Shown: positions 37,934-46,169 of the stretch, one piece after another
Numbering within the stretch: position 1 is the first letter of the stretch
How the letters are laid out: every line of letters starts with the position of its first letter
Source of the DNA: Arthrobacter sp. StoSoilB19
GTDB lineage: Bacteria; Actinomycetota; Actinomycetes; Actinomycetales; Micrococcaceae
DNA length: 64,000 nt
Assembly (NCBI RefSeq): GCF_019977275.1
Contig: NZ_AP024650.1
Location: 434,001-498,000, forward strand
Direction: 5' to 3'
Translations under genes and position numbers: made by a program
Notes under the pieces: model-generated
The model's input: only the letters and a program-made list of their open reading frames with translations
Databases searched by the model: none
What the model was told of the DNA's origin: nothing

Positions 37934-38922
37934 TACAGGCCACCCGTCTGGCCGCCCCGGCTGCGGTCCTGCGTGAGGGGGTCGTTTGCCATGGGATCGT
38001 CGGCGAGTGCGCGGTCACGCAGCGGATCGTCCGAGAGCTGGTTTCCGGACCACGGTTCTTCCACCAGCTGCGGGCTGTCCAGGCCGCTGGCCGGCCCCGC
38101 TGCCTCCGGATAGCTGCTGCCCGGTGCACCGCCGTCGTAACCGGCCGTAGTGGTGGCCGGGCCGGGGAGCTGGACCGGAGGCGGAGGAACGGTCCCGCCG
38201 GCAACGGGGCTTGTCTGGTTGTACTGGCCACCGTAGGGGGTGCCGGAGTACTGGCCGGACAGGCCGGATGTCCTGGTGCCGGCAGAAGTGGATGAAGTGT
38301 CTGGCGCGCCTGCGGTGAGGCCGCGGGTGAGGCGTCCGGCAAGGACACCGGCGCCGGCGGCGAGGAGCAGGAACGTGCCGGGATTGTTGCGGGCGAACCG
38401 CTGGACCTCGTTCAGGAGGTCACCGGGTTCCCGGTTCTCCAGCCAGGACGCGATGGAAGACGTCCGCTCGGCTGCCTGCCGGACAAGGTCGCTGGCCATG
38501 CCCTGCTGGTCCGGGGCGCTGGCCATGCTGTGCAGCTGGCTGGAAATGTTGCGGATGCCCTCGGCGGCCTTCTGCTGCTGCGTGCCGGCCTGGGTGGTCA
38601 GGCCCGACTTGGCCTGGTGGAGCAGGTCCTGGGCATTGAGCTTGGCCTCGTGGGCAACATTCGCGGCCTCGCCCTTGGCGGTCTCCGCTACATTCTGGGC
38701 GGATCCGGCAGCGGTCCGGGCCACATCGGCTGCTTCTTCCTTGGCAGCGTCTTTGCGCGAGGACGCAGAGGTGTCACCGGTGGTGGGGTAGCCGGTTCCG
38801 GCTTCGCCCGCGTATGGGCTGGCGGTTGACGGGAAGGTGGTGGCCTGCCGTTCACCGGGGATTCCTGTACTGCCCGGAGGAGTCGTGTAAGCGGGGTCCT
38901 CGGGCCATTGGTTCTCTGTCAT
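37933..38922 (-). CDS. Hydrophilic Ala/Gly-rich protein with one membrane segment
   Basis: A 329-residue protein, first gene of the DUF3618/holin-X operon. The N-terminal ~65 residues are polar; a helical Ala/Lys/Glu-rich region (about 70-165, with repeated AAxxVAxxAKxEAANVAHEAK-type units) follows. One hydrophobic segment (about 184-203, NPGTFLLLAAGAGVLAGRL) leads to a Gly/Ser/Pro-rich tail. It is probably a membrane-anchored stress or envelope protein; the family is known mainly as hypothetical. I prefer the ATG at 38922 with a purine-rich box over an ATG 39 bp upstream. Confidence 0.7.
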   Translation of the reverse strand: MTENQWPEDPAYTTPPGSTGIPGERQATTFPSTASPYAGEAGTGYPTTGDTSASSRKDAAKEEAADVARTAAGSAQNVAETAKGEAANVAHEAKLNAQDLLHQAKSGLTTQAGTQQQKAAEGIRNISSQLHSMASAPDQQGMASDLVRQAAERTSSIASWLENREPGDLLNEVQRFARNNPGTFLLLAAGAGVLAGRLTRGLTAGAPDTSSTSAGTRTSGLSGQYSGTPYGGQYNQTSPVAGGTVPPPPVQLPGPATTTAGYDGGAPGSSYPEAAGPASGLDSPQLVEEPWSGNQLSDDPLRDRALADDPMANDPLTQDRSRGGQTGGL

Positions 38923-38988
38923 CTTCGCTCTCTCTTTCCAAGAAGGCCGGTTGTTGATCAAGAACCAGCAATACTGGCCGTAAAATGA

Positions 38989-39000
38989 TAAGCATGGTTA
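38989..39000. promoter_or_regulatory. TAAGCATGGTTA motif in a divergent promoter region
   Basis: The motif lies in the 187-bp space between the DUF3618 operon (start 38922, minus) and the gene at 39110 (plus). It matches 21157-21168 and 41000-41011 at nine or more of 12 positions. An A/T-rich run follows immediately (39001-39013). Confidence 0.35.
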
Positions 39001-39109
39001 CTAATAAAAAGTAAGTACCCTTGCTAAGCGAGTTATAACCGTTCCAAAAATGTCAGCCGGAATGGCGAGGGCCTGCCCGGTCACAACGAAGTGGAAAGTG
39101 GTGGGAAAC

Positions 39110-39826
39110 ATGGATACAGCTCCATGGGTTTGGGTGATAGTTGCCATCGTTGTCATTGCACTGATCGTGGTGCTCCTTTTGGCCGGCGGAAAGCGCCGGA
39201 AGGCCCTCCAGCAGAAGCGGGACCAGGAGCACCGGGAAAAGGCGGCAGAGATCCGGCGTGAAGCCGAGAACATGGAAATCGACGCCCGCGAGAGGGAAGC
39301 CAAGGCCACCCGGGCACGCGCCGACGCCGAACAGGCACAGGTCGACGCGGCGCGCCTTCGGCAGGAAGCCGAGCAGCGGGCCCATGAGGCGCAGGCCCTG
39401 CGTGGCGACGCAGCCAGCCACACCCGGAAGGCGGACGAGCTCGATCCCGACGTCGGCCGGGATGGCCGGCGGGACCAGGCGGCGGGCCCAGACGGCCGCC
39501 AGGCGGAATACGGGAATGCCGGCCATGACGGGCGTGGACCTTCCGACGCTGGTGCCGGCCGGGCTACGGGCGGGGACGCGGGATACGTGGAGGGCCGCCA
39601 TGCCGACCTGCCACATGACGGCCGCGGCAGCCGCGGCACGATTGACGGCGGAAACGGGTCGGATATGCCGGCGGGCATGACTGGCGCCGAATCCGAGCGG
39701 AGGCGTCATCGCGATGAGACTGGCACCCCGGGAAATACGGGCACTTCGGAAAATCCAACTAGTTCGGAAAATCCAAACACCCCCACGGGACGTGATGCAC
39801 GCGGCAGGGAAAACCCGCGTATCTAA
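39110..39826 (+). CDS. Membrane-anchored coiled-coil protein with low-complexity tail
   Basis: A 238-residue protein. One N-terminal membrane helix (about 5-27, PWVWVIVAIVVIALIVVLLL) is followed by a long charged coiled coil (about 30-115, heptads such as KRDQEHREKAAEIRREAENM and REAKATRARADAEQAQVDAA). The tail is Gly/Asp/Arg/Asn-rich and likely disordered. The ATG at 39110 has a GGTGGGA box. No enzymatic domain is visible. It is divergent from the DUF3618/holin-X operon and may share its regulation through the A/T-rich intergenic segment. Confidence 0.65.
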   Translation: MDTAPWVWVIVAIVVIALIVVLLLAGGKRRKALQQKRDQEHREKAAEIRREAENMEIDAREREAKATRARADAEQAQVDAARLRQEAEQRAHEAQALRGDAASHTRKADELDPDVGRDGRRDQAAGPDGRQAEYGNAGHDGRGPSDAGAGRATGGDAGYVEGRHADLPHDGRGSRGTIDGGNGSDMPAGMTGAESERRRHRDETGTPGNTGTSENPTSSENPNTPTGRDARGRENPRI

Positions 39827-39882
39827 AGCCCGCAAGCGGCCGCAGGCGGCGGCCGCAGTGGTTGAGCCCGGGGTCTTAAGCG

Positions 39883-40923
39883 CTAGGGCCGCCGCGGCTT
39901 GAGGACGGGGGAAGGGCCAACGCCTTCCCCCGTTCCCATGCCCGCGAGGACTTCCTTGACGGCGTCTATTGATGACACCCGTGGTTCCCACCCCAGGATC
40001 CGTTGTGCGCGGCTGGTGTCCATGATGGGCGCGCCCGCCGCCATCTCCACCCATCCGGAATCCGTGGGCTGGATACGTGCCCGCCACGTCAAGTCCACCA
40101 CGGCGTGAAGCAGCCGCATGGGGATGGGGAGGATCCTCTTGGCGCCCAGGATGCGGCCCAGTTCCTGCGGGGTCAAAACCGGCTCGGCGGCGATGTTGAA
40201 GGCTCCGCTGGCCCGCTGGTCCACCACCCGCCAGTAGGCCTCTGCCACGTCGTCCGCGTGCACGGCCTGGAAGACCAGGTTGTCCGGGACCGGCAGCAAT
40301 GGAACCCAGGGTTTGCGGGGTACGAGCTGCGAAAGAACCCTTCCCAGGAAGTACCTGCCAATTTCACTCCCTGCGTTTCCCTGGAAGATGAGGGCCGGCC
40401 GCAGCCTGGCGACCGAAATCTCCGGTTCAGCGGCGGCGAACTGGTCAAGGAGCTTTTCCTGCTCGGCTTTGTGGCGGCTGTAATGCGATCCGGCCATCCC
40501 GGTGGCGGGCCAGGACTCGTCCCTGCGCCGGTCTTTGTCCGCCTTGCTGTAGGCGCCGACGGACGAGGCGCAGACAACCTGTTTGACGCCCATCTTTCCG
40601 GCAGCGTCCAGGACATTCCTGGTGCCTGTGACATTGGTGCGGTGCAGGAGGGGCAAATCGCGGTTCGGCTGGATCTGCCACGCCAGGTGGACGACGGAAT
40701 CAACCCCTTCGAGCGCCTTCTCGAGCAGCGGCCTGTCCTGTTCCAGGCCCACGTCCAGGCTGTGCCACTGCACGCCGCCGTAGGGGTCCCGGGACGTGTC
40801 AGGCACCCTCCGGCTGATGCCAACCAACTGCAGGCTCCCGGGCTTTCGGGCGACGTGGCCCTGCAGGTTGCGCAGCAGTGCTGTTCCCGCGTTTCCGCTG
40901 GCCCCGGTGATGGCAATGCGCAT
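39883..40923 (-). CDS. NAD-dependent epimerase/dehydratase family protein (extended SDR)
   Basis: A 346-residue extended SDR. The Rossmann motif is ITGASGNAGTALL (about 4-16), followed by DSVVHLAWQIQPN (about 74) and SHYSRHKAEQEKLL (about 153-166), which carries the catalytic YxxxK. The C-terminal half is the substrate domain of a nucleotide-sugar or sugar epimerase-like protein. The substrate is unknown. The ATG at 40923 has a good AAAGGAG site. It diverges from the sigma-factor gene across 151 bp. Confidence 0.82.
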   Translation of the reverse strand: MRIAITGASGNAGTALLRNLQGHVARKPGSLQLVGISRRVPDTSRDPYGGVQWHSLDVGLEQDRPLLEKALEGVDSVVHLAWQIQPNRDLPLLHRTNVTGTRNVLDAAGKMGVKQVVCASSVGAYSKADKDRRRDESWPATGMAGSHYSRHKAEQEKLLDQFAAAEPEISVARLRPALIFQGNAGSEIGRYFLGRVLSQLVPRKPWVPLLPVPDNLVFQAVHADDVAEAYWRVVDQRASGAFNIAAEPVLTPQELGRILGAKRILPIPMRLLHAVVDLTWRARIQPTDSGWVEMAAGAPIMDTSRAQRILGWEPRVSSIDAVKEVLAGMGTGEGVGPSPVLKPRRP

Positions 40924-40999
40924 GCCAACGACTCCTTTGCACGCTTGGACTGGTTGCGGGCCCTTCAGGACGAGCCTACAGCGGAGGAGCATTGTTTTA

Positions 41000-41011
41000 T
41001 AAGCAACCTTA
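41000..41011. promoter_or_regulatory. TAAGCAACCTTA motif between epimerase and sigma-factor genes
   Basis: This motif lies 64 bp before the sigma-factor start and 77 bp before the epimerase start. It is a further member of the TAAGCANNNTTA set noted at 21157 and 38989. Confidence 0.35.
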
Positions 41012-41074
41012 TGATTTGCTGCTTCTAAGTCTTGCCGCAGGCTTTCGGAACCAGACCGAGGGAAACCAACACTC

Positions 41075-42022
41075 ATGCCCGAATCCTTTGCCGCATTTGC
41101 CGTGGACGCTGCCCCTGTCCGCTGCCAACAGCCCGAACCGGCACAACAACCCACTCCTCCCGCAACCTCAGGACGGCTGCGGGAAACGTTTGAAAACGAA
41201 CTGGTCCTCCGGTACCTGGACCTCGCCGAGGCTTTGGCCGCCCGTTTTGAGGCCCGCGGCCGGGAGCGGGCAGACCTGAACCAGGTGGCCTACCTTGGCC
41301 TGGTCAAAGCGGCCCGCGGCTTTGACCAGGCCAAGGGCGAGAGCTTTCCGGCCTACGCCGCGCCCACCATCACGGGCGAACTCAAGAGGTATCTCCGCGA
41401 CCGGACCTGGGTTGTGCGCCCGCCACGCCACATCCAGGACCTGAGGACGCGGCTGTTCCGTGCAGAGCCGGAACTGACCCAATCCCTGGGCCGGAATCCC
41501 AGCGTCGCCGAACTGGCCAGCGAATTGGGAAGCGACCCGGCTGAGGTGCAGGAGGCCATCTCGGCATCCAGCAGCATGCACCCGGACTCCCTTGACGCCG
41601 CGAACCCCAACTCGGATGCCCCGTCCATCGGCGACGTCCTGGCAAGCCCCGAGACGCCCCTGGAACGGCTTGAGGAACTCGCCTGCCTGCGGGACGCCAT
41701 GCAGGACCTGGATGACTCGGACCGGGAGCTTTTGTACCGGCGCTACTTCTGTGAGGAGACGCAGGTGCAGCTGGGGAAGCGGTTGGGGATGTCCCAGATG
41801 CAGGTGTCCCGCCGTTTGGCCAAGGTGCTGGTGGAACTGCAGCGGCGCCTGGAGGACGGCGCCCAGTTCGGCGCGCCGGAGGATGCCGCCGGCAACGGGA
41901 CCTCATCCCGGGTTGTGCCGGCAGGCCGGACAGCCAACCACCCCGCGCCTTTCCGCCGTGCCCGGAACGGGCACACCGGCGCAGGTGCCGGCCGCCGCTT
42001 CGGCGGTGCGGAGACCAGGTAA
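41075..42022 (+). CDS. RNA polymerase sigma factor, SigB/SigF/SigG group
   Basis: A 315-residue sigma-70 group 3 factor. Region 2 is visible (FENELVLRYLDLAEALAARF, then ADLNQVAYLGLVKAARGFDQAKGESFPAYAAPTITGELKRYLRD read by parts, about 40-110), and RPPRHIQDLR follows. Region 3 is around SLGRNPSVAELASELG. Region 4 contains the HTH QVQLGKRLGMSQMQVSRRLAKVL (about 228-250). This is the layout of actinobacterial general-stress sigma factors. A ~60-residue Pro/Arg-rich tail is extra. No anti-sigma factor gene (RsbW/UsfX type) is adjacent, which is unusual for the group. Confidence 0.88.
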   Translation: MPESFAAFAVDAAPVRCQQPEPAQQPTPPATSGRLRETFENELVLRYLDLAEALAARFEARGRERADLNQVAYLGLVKAARGFDQAKGESFPAYAAPTITGELKRYLRDRTWVVRPPRHIQDLRTRLFRAEPELTQSLGRNPSVAELASELGSDPAEVQEAISASSSMHPDSLDAANPNSDAPSIGDVLASPETPLERLEELACLRDAMQDLDDSDRELLYRRYFCEETQVQLGKRLGMSQMQVSRRLAKVLVELQRRLEDGAQFGAPEDAAGNGTSSRVVPAGRTANHPAPFRRARNGHTGAGAGRRFGGAETR

Positions 42023-42245
42023 AGCCCGGCCTTCGACCGGACCCGCGCAGTCAACGGACGACGGCGGGTGGCGGCCGCGGAAGCACATCATCGCCGGCTG
42101 CCGGGAGGGGCTGCGAAGCGCCCCGGAGGGAGTGCCTGCAGCAACAGGCATCCTATCTTGCCTGTTCAGCCGCCGAAAGGAAACACGCTCCTGCGGCTGA
42201 AAGAGGCCGTGGCCCTGTTTAGGAGCATCAGCAGGAGGGAACTGT
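42023..42245 (+). promoter_or_regulatory. Leader region of the heptose operon
   Basis: This 223-bp gap contains no gene. A modest hairpin AACAGGC/GCCTGTT (42143-42149 with 42160-42166) may end the sigma-factor transcript. A strong AGGAGG site (42232-42237) serves the gmhB start. I could not assign -35 and -10 boxes confidently. Confidence 0.4.
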
Positions 42246-42788
42246 TTGGTCATGGGAAGCTCTGAAAGATCCAAGCTCCGCGCTGTCCTGTTCGACCGGG
42301 ACGGAACCTTGGTGATCGATGTGCCCTACAACGGGGACCCCGGCAAAGTACGGCCAATGCCCGGCGCCAAGGCCGTGCTGGACAGCCTGCGGGCGGAGGG
42401 TATCGCCACCGGCGTGATCAGTAACCAGTCGGGCATTGCCCGCGGCCTGATCTCGGCCGGGGACGTGGCAAGAGTCAACGCCCGGGTGGAAGAACTGCTG
42501 GGACCTTTTGACGTGTGGGAAGTCTGCCCCCACGCGGAGCAGGACGGCTGTACATGCCGGAAACCCGCTCCGGGGATGGTCCACAGCGCCTGCCGCAGAC
42601 TTGGCATCCATGCCTCGGAGGCCGCCCTGATTGGGGACATTGGCGCCGACGTCGGTGCTGCCGAAGCGGCCGGCGCCACCGGAGTCCTGGTTCCCACCCC
42701 CGTGACCCGTGCCGAGGAGGTGGCTGCGGCGCGGCTGGTTGCTTCCGACCTGGCGTCCGCCGTCGGCCTGCTGCAGGGGACGCCCTGA
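42246..42788 (+). CDS. gmhB: HAD-IIIA phosphatase, D-glycero-D-manno-heptose 1,7-bisphosphate phosphatase-like
   Basis: A 180-residue HAD of the histidinol-phosphatase/GmhB group. Motif I FDRDGTLVIDVPYNGDP (about 18-34) has the DxDGT nucleophile. ISNQSGIARG (about 59) is motif II. CPHAEQDGCTCRKPAPGM (about 96-113) provides the Cys/His zinc-binding loop typical of GmhB. LIGDIGADV (about 131) is motif IV. It would remove the 7-phosphate from heptose 1,7-bisphosphate. It is first in a long operon with gmhA and two hldE genes. The TTG at 42246 is 8 nt from an AGGAGG; the ATG at 42252 is the alternative. Confidence 0.86.
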   Translation: MVMGSSERSKLRAVLFDRDGTLVIDVPYNGDPGKVRPMPGAKAVLDSLRAEGIATGVISNQSGIARGLISAGDVARVNARVEELLGPFDVWEVCPHAEQDGCTCRKPAPGMVHSACRRLGIHASEAALIGDIGADVGAAEAAGATGVLVPTPVTRAEEVAAARLVASDLASAVGLLQGTP

Positions 42789-43876
42789 TGGGGCGCGTCC
42801 TGGTGGCCCGGCTGGACAGCATGGGCGATGTCCTGCTGGCAGGTCCGGCCGTGCGGGCGGTAGCCAACGGCCGTGCCCAGTACGGCGGCAGCACCAACCA
42901 CGTGGTGATGCTGTGCGGCAGGCAGGGTGAAGCTGCGGCCGCGATGCTCCCTGGCGCCGCTGAGGTGTACAGCTGGGACAGTCCCTGGATCATGAACCCG
43001 GCGCCCGGGATGACCGGGCCGCACGCCGACCGGCTGATCGAGTATGTCCGCAATTCCCGGATCACCGAAGCAGTCATCCTCACGTCCTTCCACCAGTCGC
43101 CGCTGCCGCTGGCCCTGTTGCTGCGGCTGGCAGGAGTGGAACGCATCACCGGCGCCTCCACTGACTACGCCGGCTCCCTGCTGGATGTCCGCCTCAAGCC
43201 GGGGGAGGACTTCCCCGAAGACCAGCCCGAGGCGGAGCGGGCACTGGGCATTGCCGAGGCCGCAGGTTTCCGACTTCCCGCGGGCGACGACGGGAAGCTG
43301 CGCGTGAAGTCCGGTCCGGACGTGACGGGCCTGGTGGGTGACGAACCGTACGTTGTGGTCCACCCCGGAGCCGCTGTTCCCGCCAGGGCGTGGCCCCCGC
43401 TGCACCATGCCGCCGCCGTCGAACTCCTCCAGGGTGCCGGGTACCGGGTGGTGGTGACCGGCGGACCCGGCGAGGAGTCGCTGACCGCCACGGTGGCCGG
43501 CCCCTCTGCGGTGGACCTCGGCGGGCGCACCGACCTGCCCACCATGGCCGCCGTCATGGCCGGAGCCGATGCGGTGGTCAGCGGGAACACCGGACCGGCC
43601 CACCTGGCAGCTTCGGTGGGCACACCCGTGGCGTGCCTGTTTTCCCCTGTGGTCCCGGCCATCCGGTGGGCGCCCTATGGCGTGCCCCTGGAACTCCTCG
43701 GGGACCAGAACGCACCCTGCCGTATGTCCCGCGCCCGGCTTTGCCCCGTCCCGGGCCACCCCTGCCTCGACTCCGTATCGCCGGAGGAAGTGGTGGCAGC
43801 GGTGGAACGCCTGATCAGCGGAGTGAGCTCCTTCAGCACCCATGTCAGCACCCGTAGAAAGGCCCGCAACAGATGA
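42788..43876 (+). CDS. Glycosyltransferase family 9 (heptosyltransferase-like)
   Basis: A 362-residue GT-B enzyme. The N terminus MGRVLVARLDSMGDVLLAGPAVRAV is the GT9 opening. VVHPGAAVPARAWPP (about 195-209) is the conserved nucleotide-sugar motif of ADP-heptose:LPS heptosyltransferases. VVSGNTGPAHLAASVGTPVACLF (about 263-285) is the C-terminal GNDSGPxH-like motif. Donor by analogy is ADP-heptose, which the adjacent genes can make. The acceptor in a Gram-positive is unknown. It starts at the TGATG overlap with gmhB (42788), so translation is coupled. Confidence 0.86.
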   Translation: MGRVLVARLDSMGDVLLAGPAVRAVANGRAQYGGSTNHVVMLCGRQGEAAAAMLPGAAEVYSWDSPWIMNPAPGMTGPHADRLIEYVRNSRITEAVILTSFHQSPLPLALLLRLAGVERITGASTDYAGSLLDVRLKPGEDFPEDQPEAERALGIAEAAGFRLPAGDDGKLRVKSGPDVTGLVGDEPYVVVHPGAAVPARAWPPLHHAAAVELLQGAGYRVVVTGGPGEESLTATVAGPSAVDLGGRTDLPTMAAVMAGADAVVSGNTGPAHLAASVGTPVACLFSPVVPAIRWAPYGVPLELLGDQNAPCRMSRARLCPVPGHPCLDSVSPEEVVAAVERLISGVSSFSTHVSTRRKARNR

Positions 43877-44907
43877 GAATCCTGCTCTGGCATGTCCACG
43901 GTTCCTGGACGGACGCCTTTGTCCGCGGCCGCCACGAGTACCTGCTTCCCGTCCTGCCCGGAGGCGGCGCATGGGGCCTGGGCCGCGCCGGCAGGGACTG
44001 GCCGGAATCAGTGCGGGAGGTGGACCTGGCGACGCTCCACCCTGACGCCGTGGACGCCGTCGTCCTCCAACGCCCGGAAGAGATCGATGAGGTGGTCCGA
44101 ACCCTGGGCCGGATGCCCGGCGTCGACCTTCCGGCCGTGTTCGTGGAGCACAACACGCCCAAAGGCAACTTCCCGAACACCAGCCACCCGCTTGCGGACC
44201 AAACCAGCATCCCGGTGGTCCACGTCACCCACTTCAACCGCCTGGCCTGGGACAACGGCTCCGCTCCCACCACGGTGATCGAGCACGGAATCCCGGACCC
44301 TGGCCAGCTCTATACCGGTGAACTGCCGGAACTGGGGGTAGTGGTCAACGAACCGGTCCGCCGCGGCCGGGTCACAGGAACCGACCTGCTGCCGGCCTTC
44401 GCGTCGGTGGCGCCGCTGCAGGTGTTCGGCATGAAGACAGAGGGCCTGGCGGCAGCCACCGGAATCGAGGCTTCACGCGTGACGTCCCGGGGCGACCTGA
44501 AGACCCGGGACCTGCACCGGGAACTTGCCCGCTGCCGGGTCTACGTCCATCCCATGCGCTGGACCTCGCTGGGGCTGTCCCTCCTGGAAGCCATGCACCT
44601 GGGCATGCCGGTGGTGGTGCTTGCCACCACCGAGGCCCCACGTGCCGTGCCGCAGGAAGCCGGTGTGGTCTCGGCCGACGTCGACGAGCTGCTCCGTTGC
44701 GCGGCGCGGCTGGTGGCCAATCCGGATGAAGCCCGACGGCGGGGAGTTGCCGCCCGGGAGGCGGCACTCGAGCGTTACGGCCTGGGCAAGTTCCAGGACC
44801 GCTGGGATGAGCTCCTGGCGGATCTGCGGAACCATCCGCGGCACCCCGTTAACGAGCGGCCGGACGAGCGGATCCTCGTTCCGGCGCGGGAGAGGAAGAC
44901 ACCATGA
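43873..44907 (+). CDS. GT-B glycosyltransferase (GT4-like)
   Basis: A 344-residue glycosyltransferase: MRILLWHVHGSWTDAFVRG at the N terminus, VFVEHNTPKGNFPNTSHPLAD in the middle, and a C-terminal GT4-type donor site with LARCRVYVHPMRWTSLGLSLLEAMHLGMPVV read by parts (about 218-250), including the family's Glu (LLEAM). The linker between domains is short and the N-terminal domain is divergent. Acceptor and donor are unknown. It overlaps both neighbours by 4 bp within the heptose operon. Confidence 0.8.
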   Translation: MRILLWHVHGSWTDAFVRGRHEYLLPVLPGGGAWGLGRAGRDWPESVREVDLATLHPDAVDAVVLQRPEEIDEVVRTLGRMPGVDLPAVFVEHNTPKGNFPNTSHPLADQTSIPVVHVTHFNRLAWDNGSAPTTVIEHGIPDPGQLYTGELPELGVVVNEPVRRGRVTGTDLLPAFASVAPLQVFGMKTEGLAAATGIEASRVTSRGDLKTRDLHRELARCRVYVHPMRWTSLGLSLLEAMHLGMPVVVLATTEAPRAVPQEAGVVSADVDELLRCAARLVANPDEARRRGVAAREAALERYGLGKFQDRWDELLADLRNHPRHPVNERPDERILVPARERKTP

Positions 44908-46169
44908 AGATCGCCATGATTTCTGAACACGCCAGTCCGCTGGCGGCACTGGGCGGGGTGGATGCAGGCGGGCAGAACGTACACGTTGCCGCGCTGTCCG
45001 AGGCCCTTGCCAAGCGCGGCCACCACGTCACCGTCTACACCCGCAGGGACGCAACGGAGCTTCCCGCACGGGTCCGGGTGGGGCGCCGGTTCGAAGTGGT
45101 CCACGTGGACGCCGGGCCCGCCCGCCACGTGCCCAAGGACCAGCTGCTGCCCTACATGGGCGACCTCGCGGACGGCGTGGCCAGGGACTGGGGGCATCGG
45201 CCGCCGGATGTGGTGCACGGCCACTTCTGGATGTCCGGCCTGGCAGCCCTGGAGGCGGCCAGGCGGCCCGATGCCGGATACCGCGTGCCCATGCTGCAAA
45301 CGTTCCATGCGCTGGGCACCGTCAAGCGGAGGCACCAGGGCGCGGAGGACACCAGCCCGGAGGCACGCCGCTGGCTGGAACCCGGCGTGGGACGAGCTGC
45401 CGACCGGATCATCGCCACCTGCTCAGACGAAGTTTTCGAGCTCAAGGCCATGGGTATCGCCACCGGCAAGATCTCCATTGCACCCTGCGGCGTGGACCTG
45501 GGCTTCTTCTCTGCAGAGGGGCCGGTGGCAGCCAGGAAGCGCCGCTACCGGATCCTGTCTGTGGGGCGGCTGGTGCCACGCAAGGGTGTGGACCTGGTGA
45601 TCCGTGCGCTCCCGTACCTCAAGGCGGCGGGATTCGACGACGTCGAACTCCTGATCGTGGGCGGGGGCGGCGACGCGAACGTGATGCACGCCGACCCCGA
45701 AATCCGGCGCCTGCTGGACCTCGCCGCCGGGCTGGGCGTGTCTGAACACGTGACCCTGCAGGGGCAGGTGTCCCGCGCGGAGATGCCCGGCATCTTCCGC
45801 AGTGCCGATGCCGTGGTGTGCGCACCCTGGTATGAACCGTTTGGCATCGTGCCGCTGGAAGCCATGGCATGCGGCATTCCGGTGGTGGCAGCAGCGGTTG
45901 GCGGCCTCCGGGACACGGTGGTTGACCACACCACCGGCCTGCACGTCCCGCCGCGGGACCCTGAAGCCATTGCCTCGGCACTGTCACTGCTGCTGGAAAA
46001 CCCCGCCCTCAGGACGAAGCTCGGCCAGGCCGGGGAGCGGCGCGCGCGCACCCGTTACTCCTGGGACCGGGTGGCAGCGGAAACCGAAAAGGCATACCAG
46101 CTGGCCATGGCCGGTGCCCCGGCCAGCGTTTCGGCCGGGATCGTACCGATGGAAGGAGCCGCCCTGTGA
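44904..46169 (+). CDS. Glycosyltransferase family 4
   Basis: A 421-residue GT-B enzyme with clear GT4 features: MISEHASPLAALGGVDAGGQNVHV (by parts, about 5-28), VVHGHFWMSG, FHALGTVKRRH, ILSVGRLVPRKGVDLVIRAL (about 213-232) and the donor-binding VVCAPWYEPFGIVPLEAMACGIPVV (by parts, about 306-330) with the EPFGxxxxE motif. It resembles MshA/sucrose-synthase-type retaining transferases. The start overlaps the previous gene by 4 bp and the stop overlaps gmhA by 4 bp. It likely adds a hexose or heptose to the glycan assembled by this operon. Confidence 0.86.
   Translation: MKIAMISEHASPLAALGGVDAGGQNVHVAALSEALAKRGHHVTVYTRRDATELPARVRVGRRFEVVHVDAGPARHVPKDQLLPYMGDLADGVARDWGHRPPDVVHGHFWMSGLAALEAARRPDAGYRVPMLQTFHALGTVKRRHQGAEDTSPEARRWLEPGVGRAADRIIATCSDEVFELKAMGIATGKISIAPCGVDLGFFSAEGPVAARKRRYRILSVGRLVPRKGVDLVIRALPYLKAAGFDDVELLIVGGGGDANVMHADPEIRRLLDLAAGLGVSEHVTLQGQVSRAEMPGIFRSADAVVCAPWYEPFGIVPLEAMACGIPVVAAAVGGLRDTVVDHTTGLHVPPRDPEAIASALSLLLENPALRTKLGQAGERRARTRYSWDRVAAETEKAYQLAMAGAPASVSAGIVPMEGAAL

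Noticed and set aside
39836..39858. Short GCGGCCGC inverted repeat after the coiled-coil gene as a terminator
   Set aside because: GCGGCCGC is self-complementary and expected often in GC-rich DNA; the stem is short and lacks a T run, so I did not list it.
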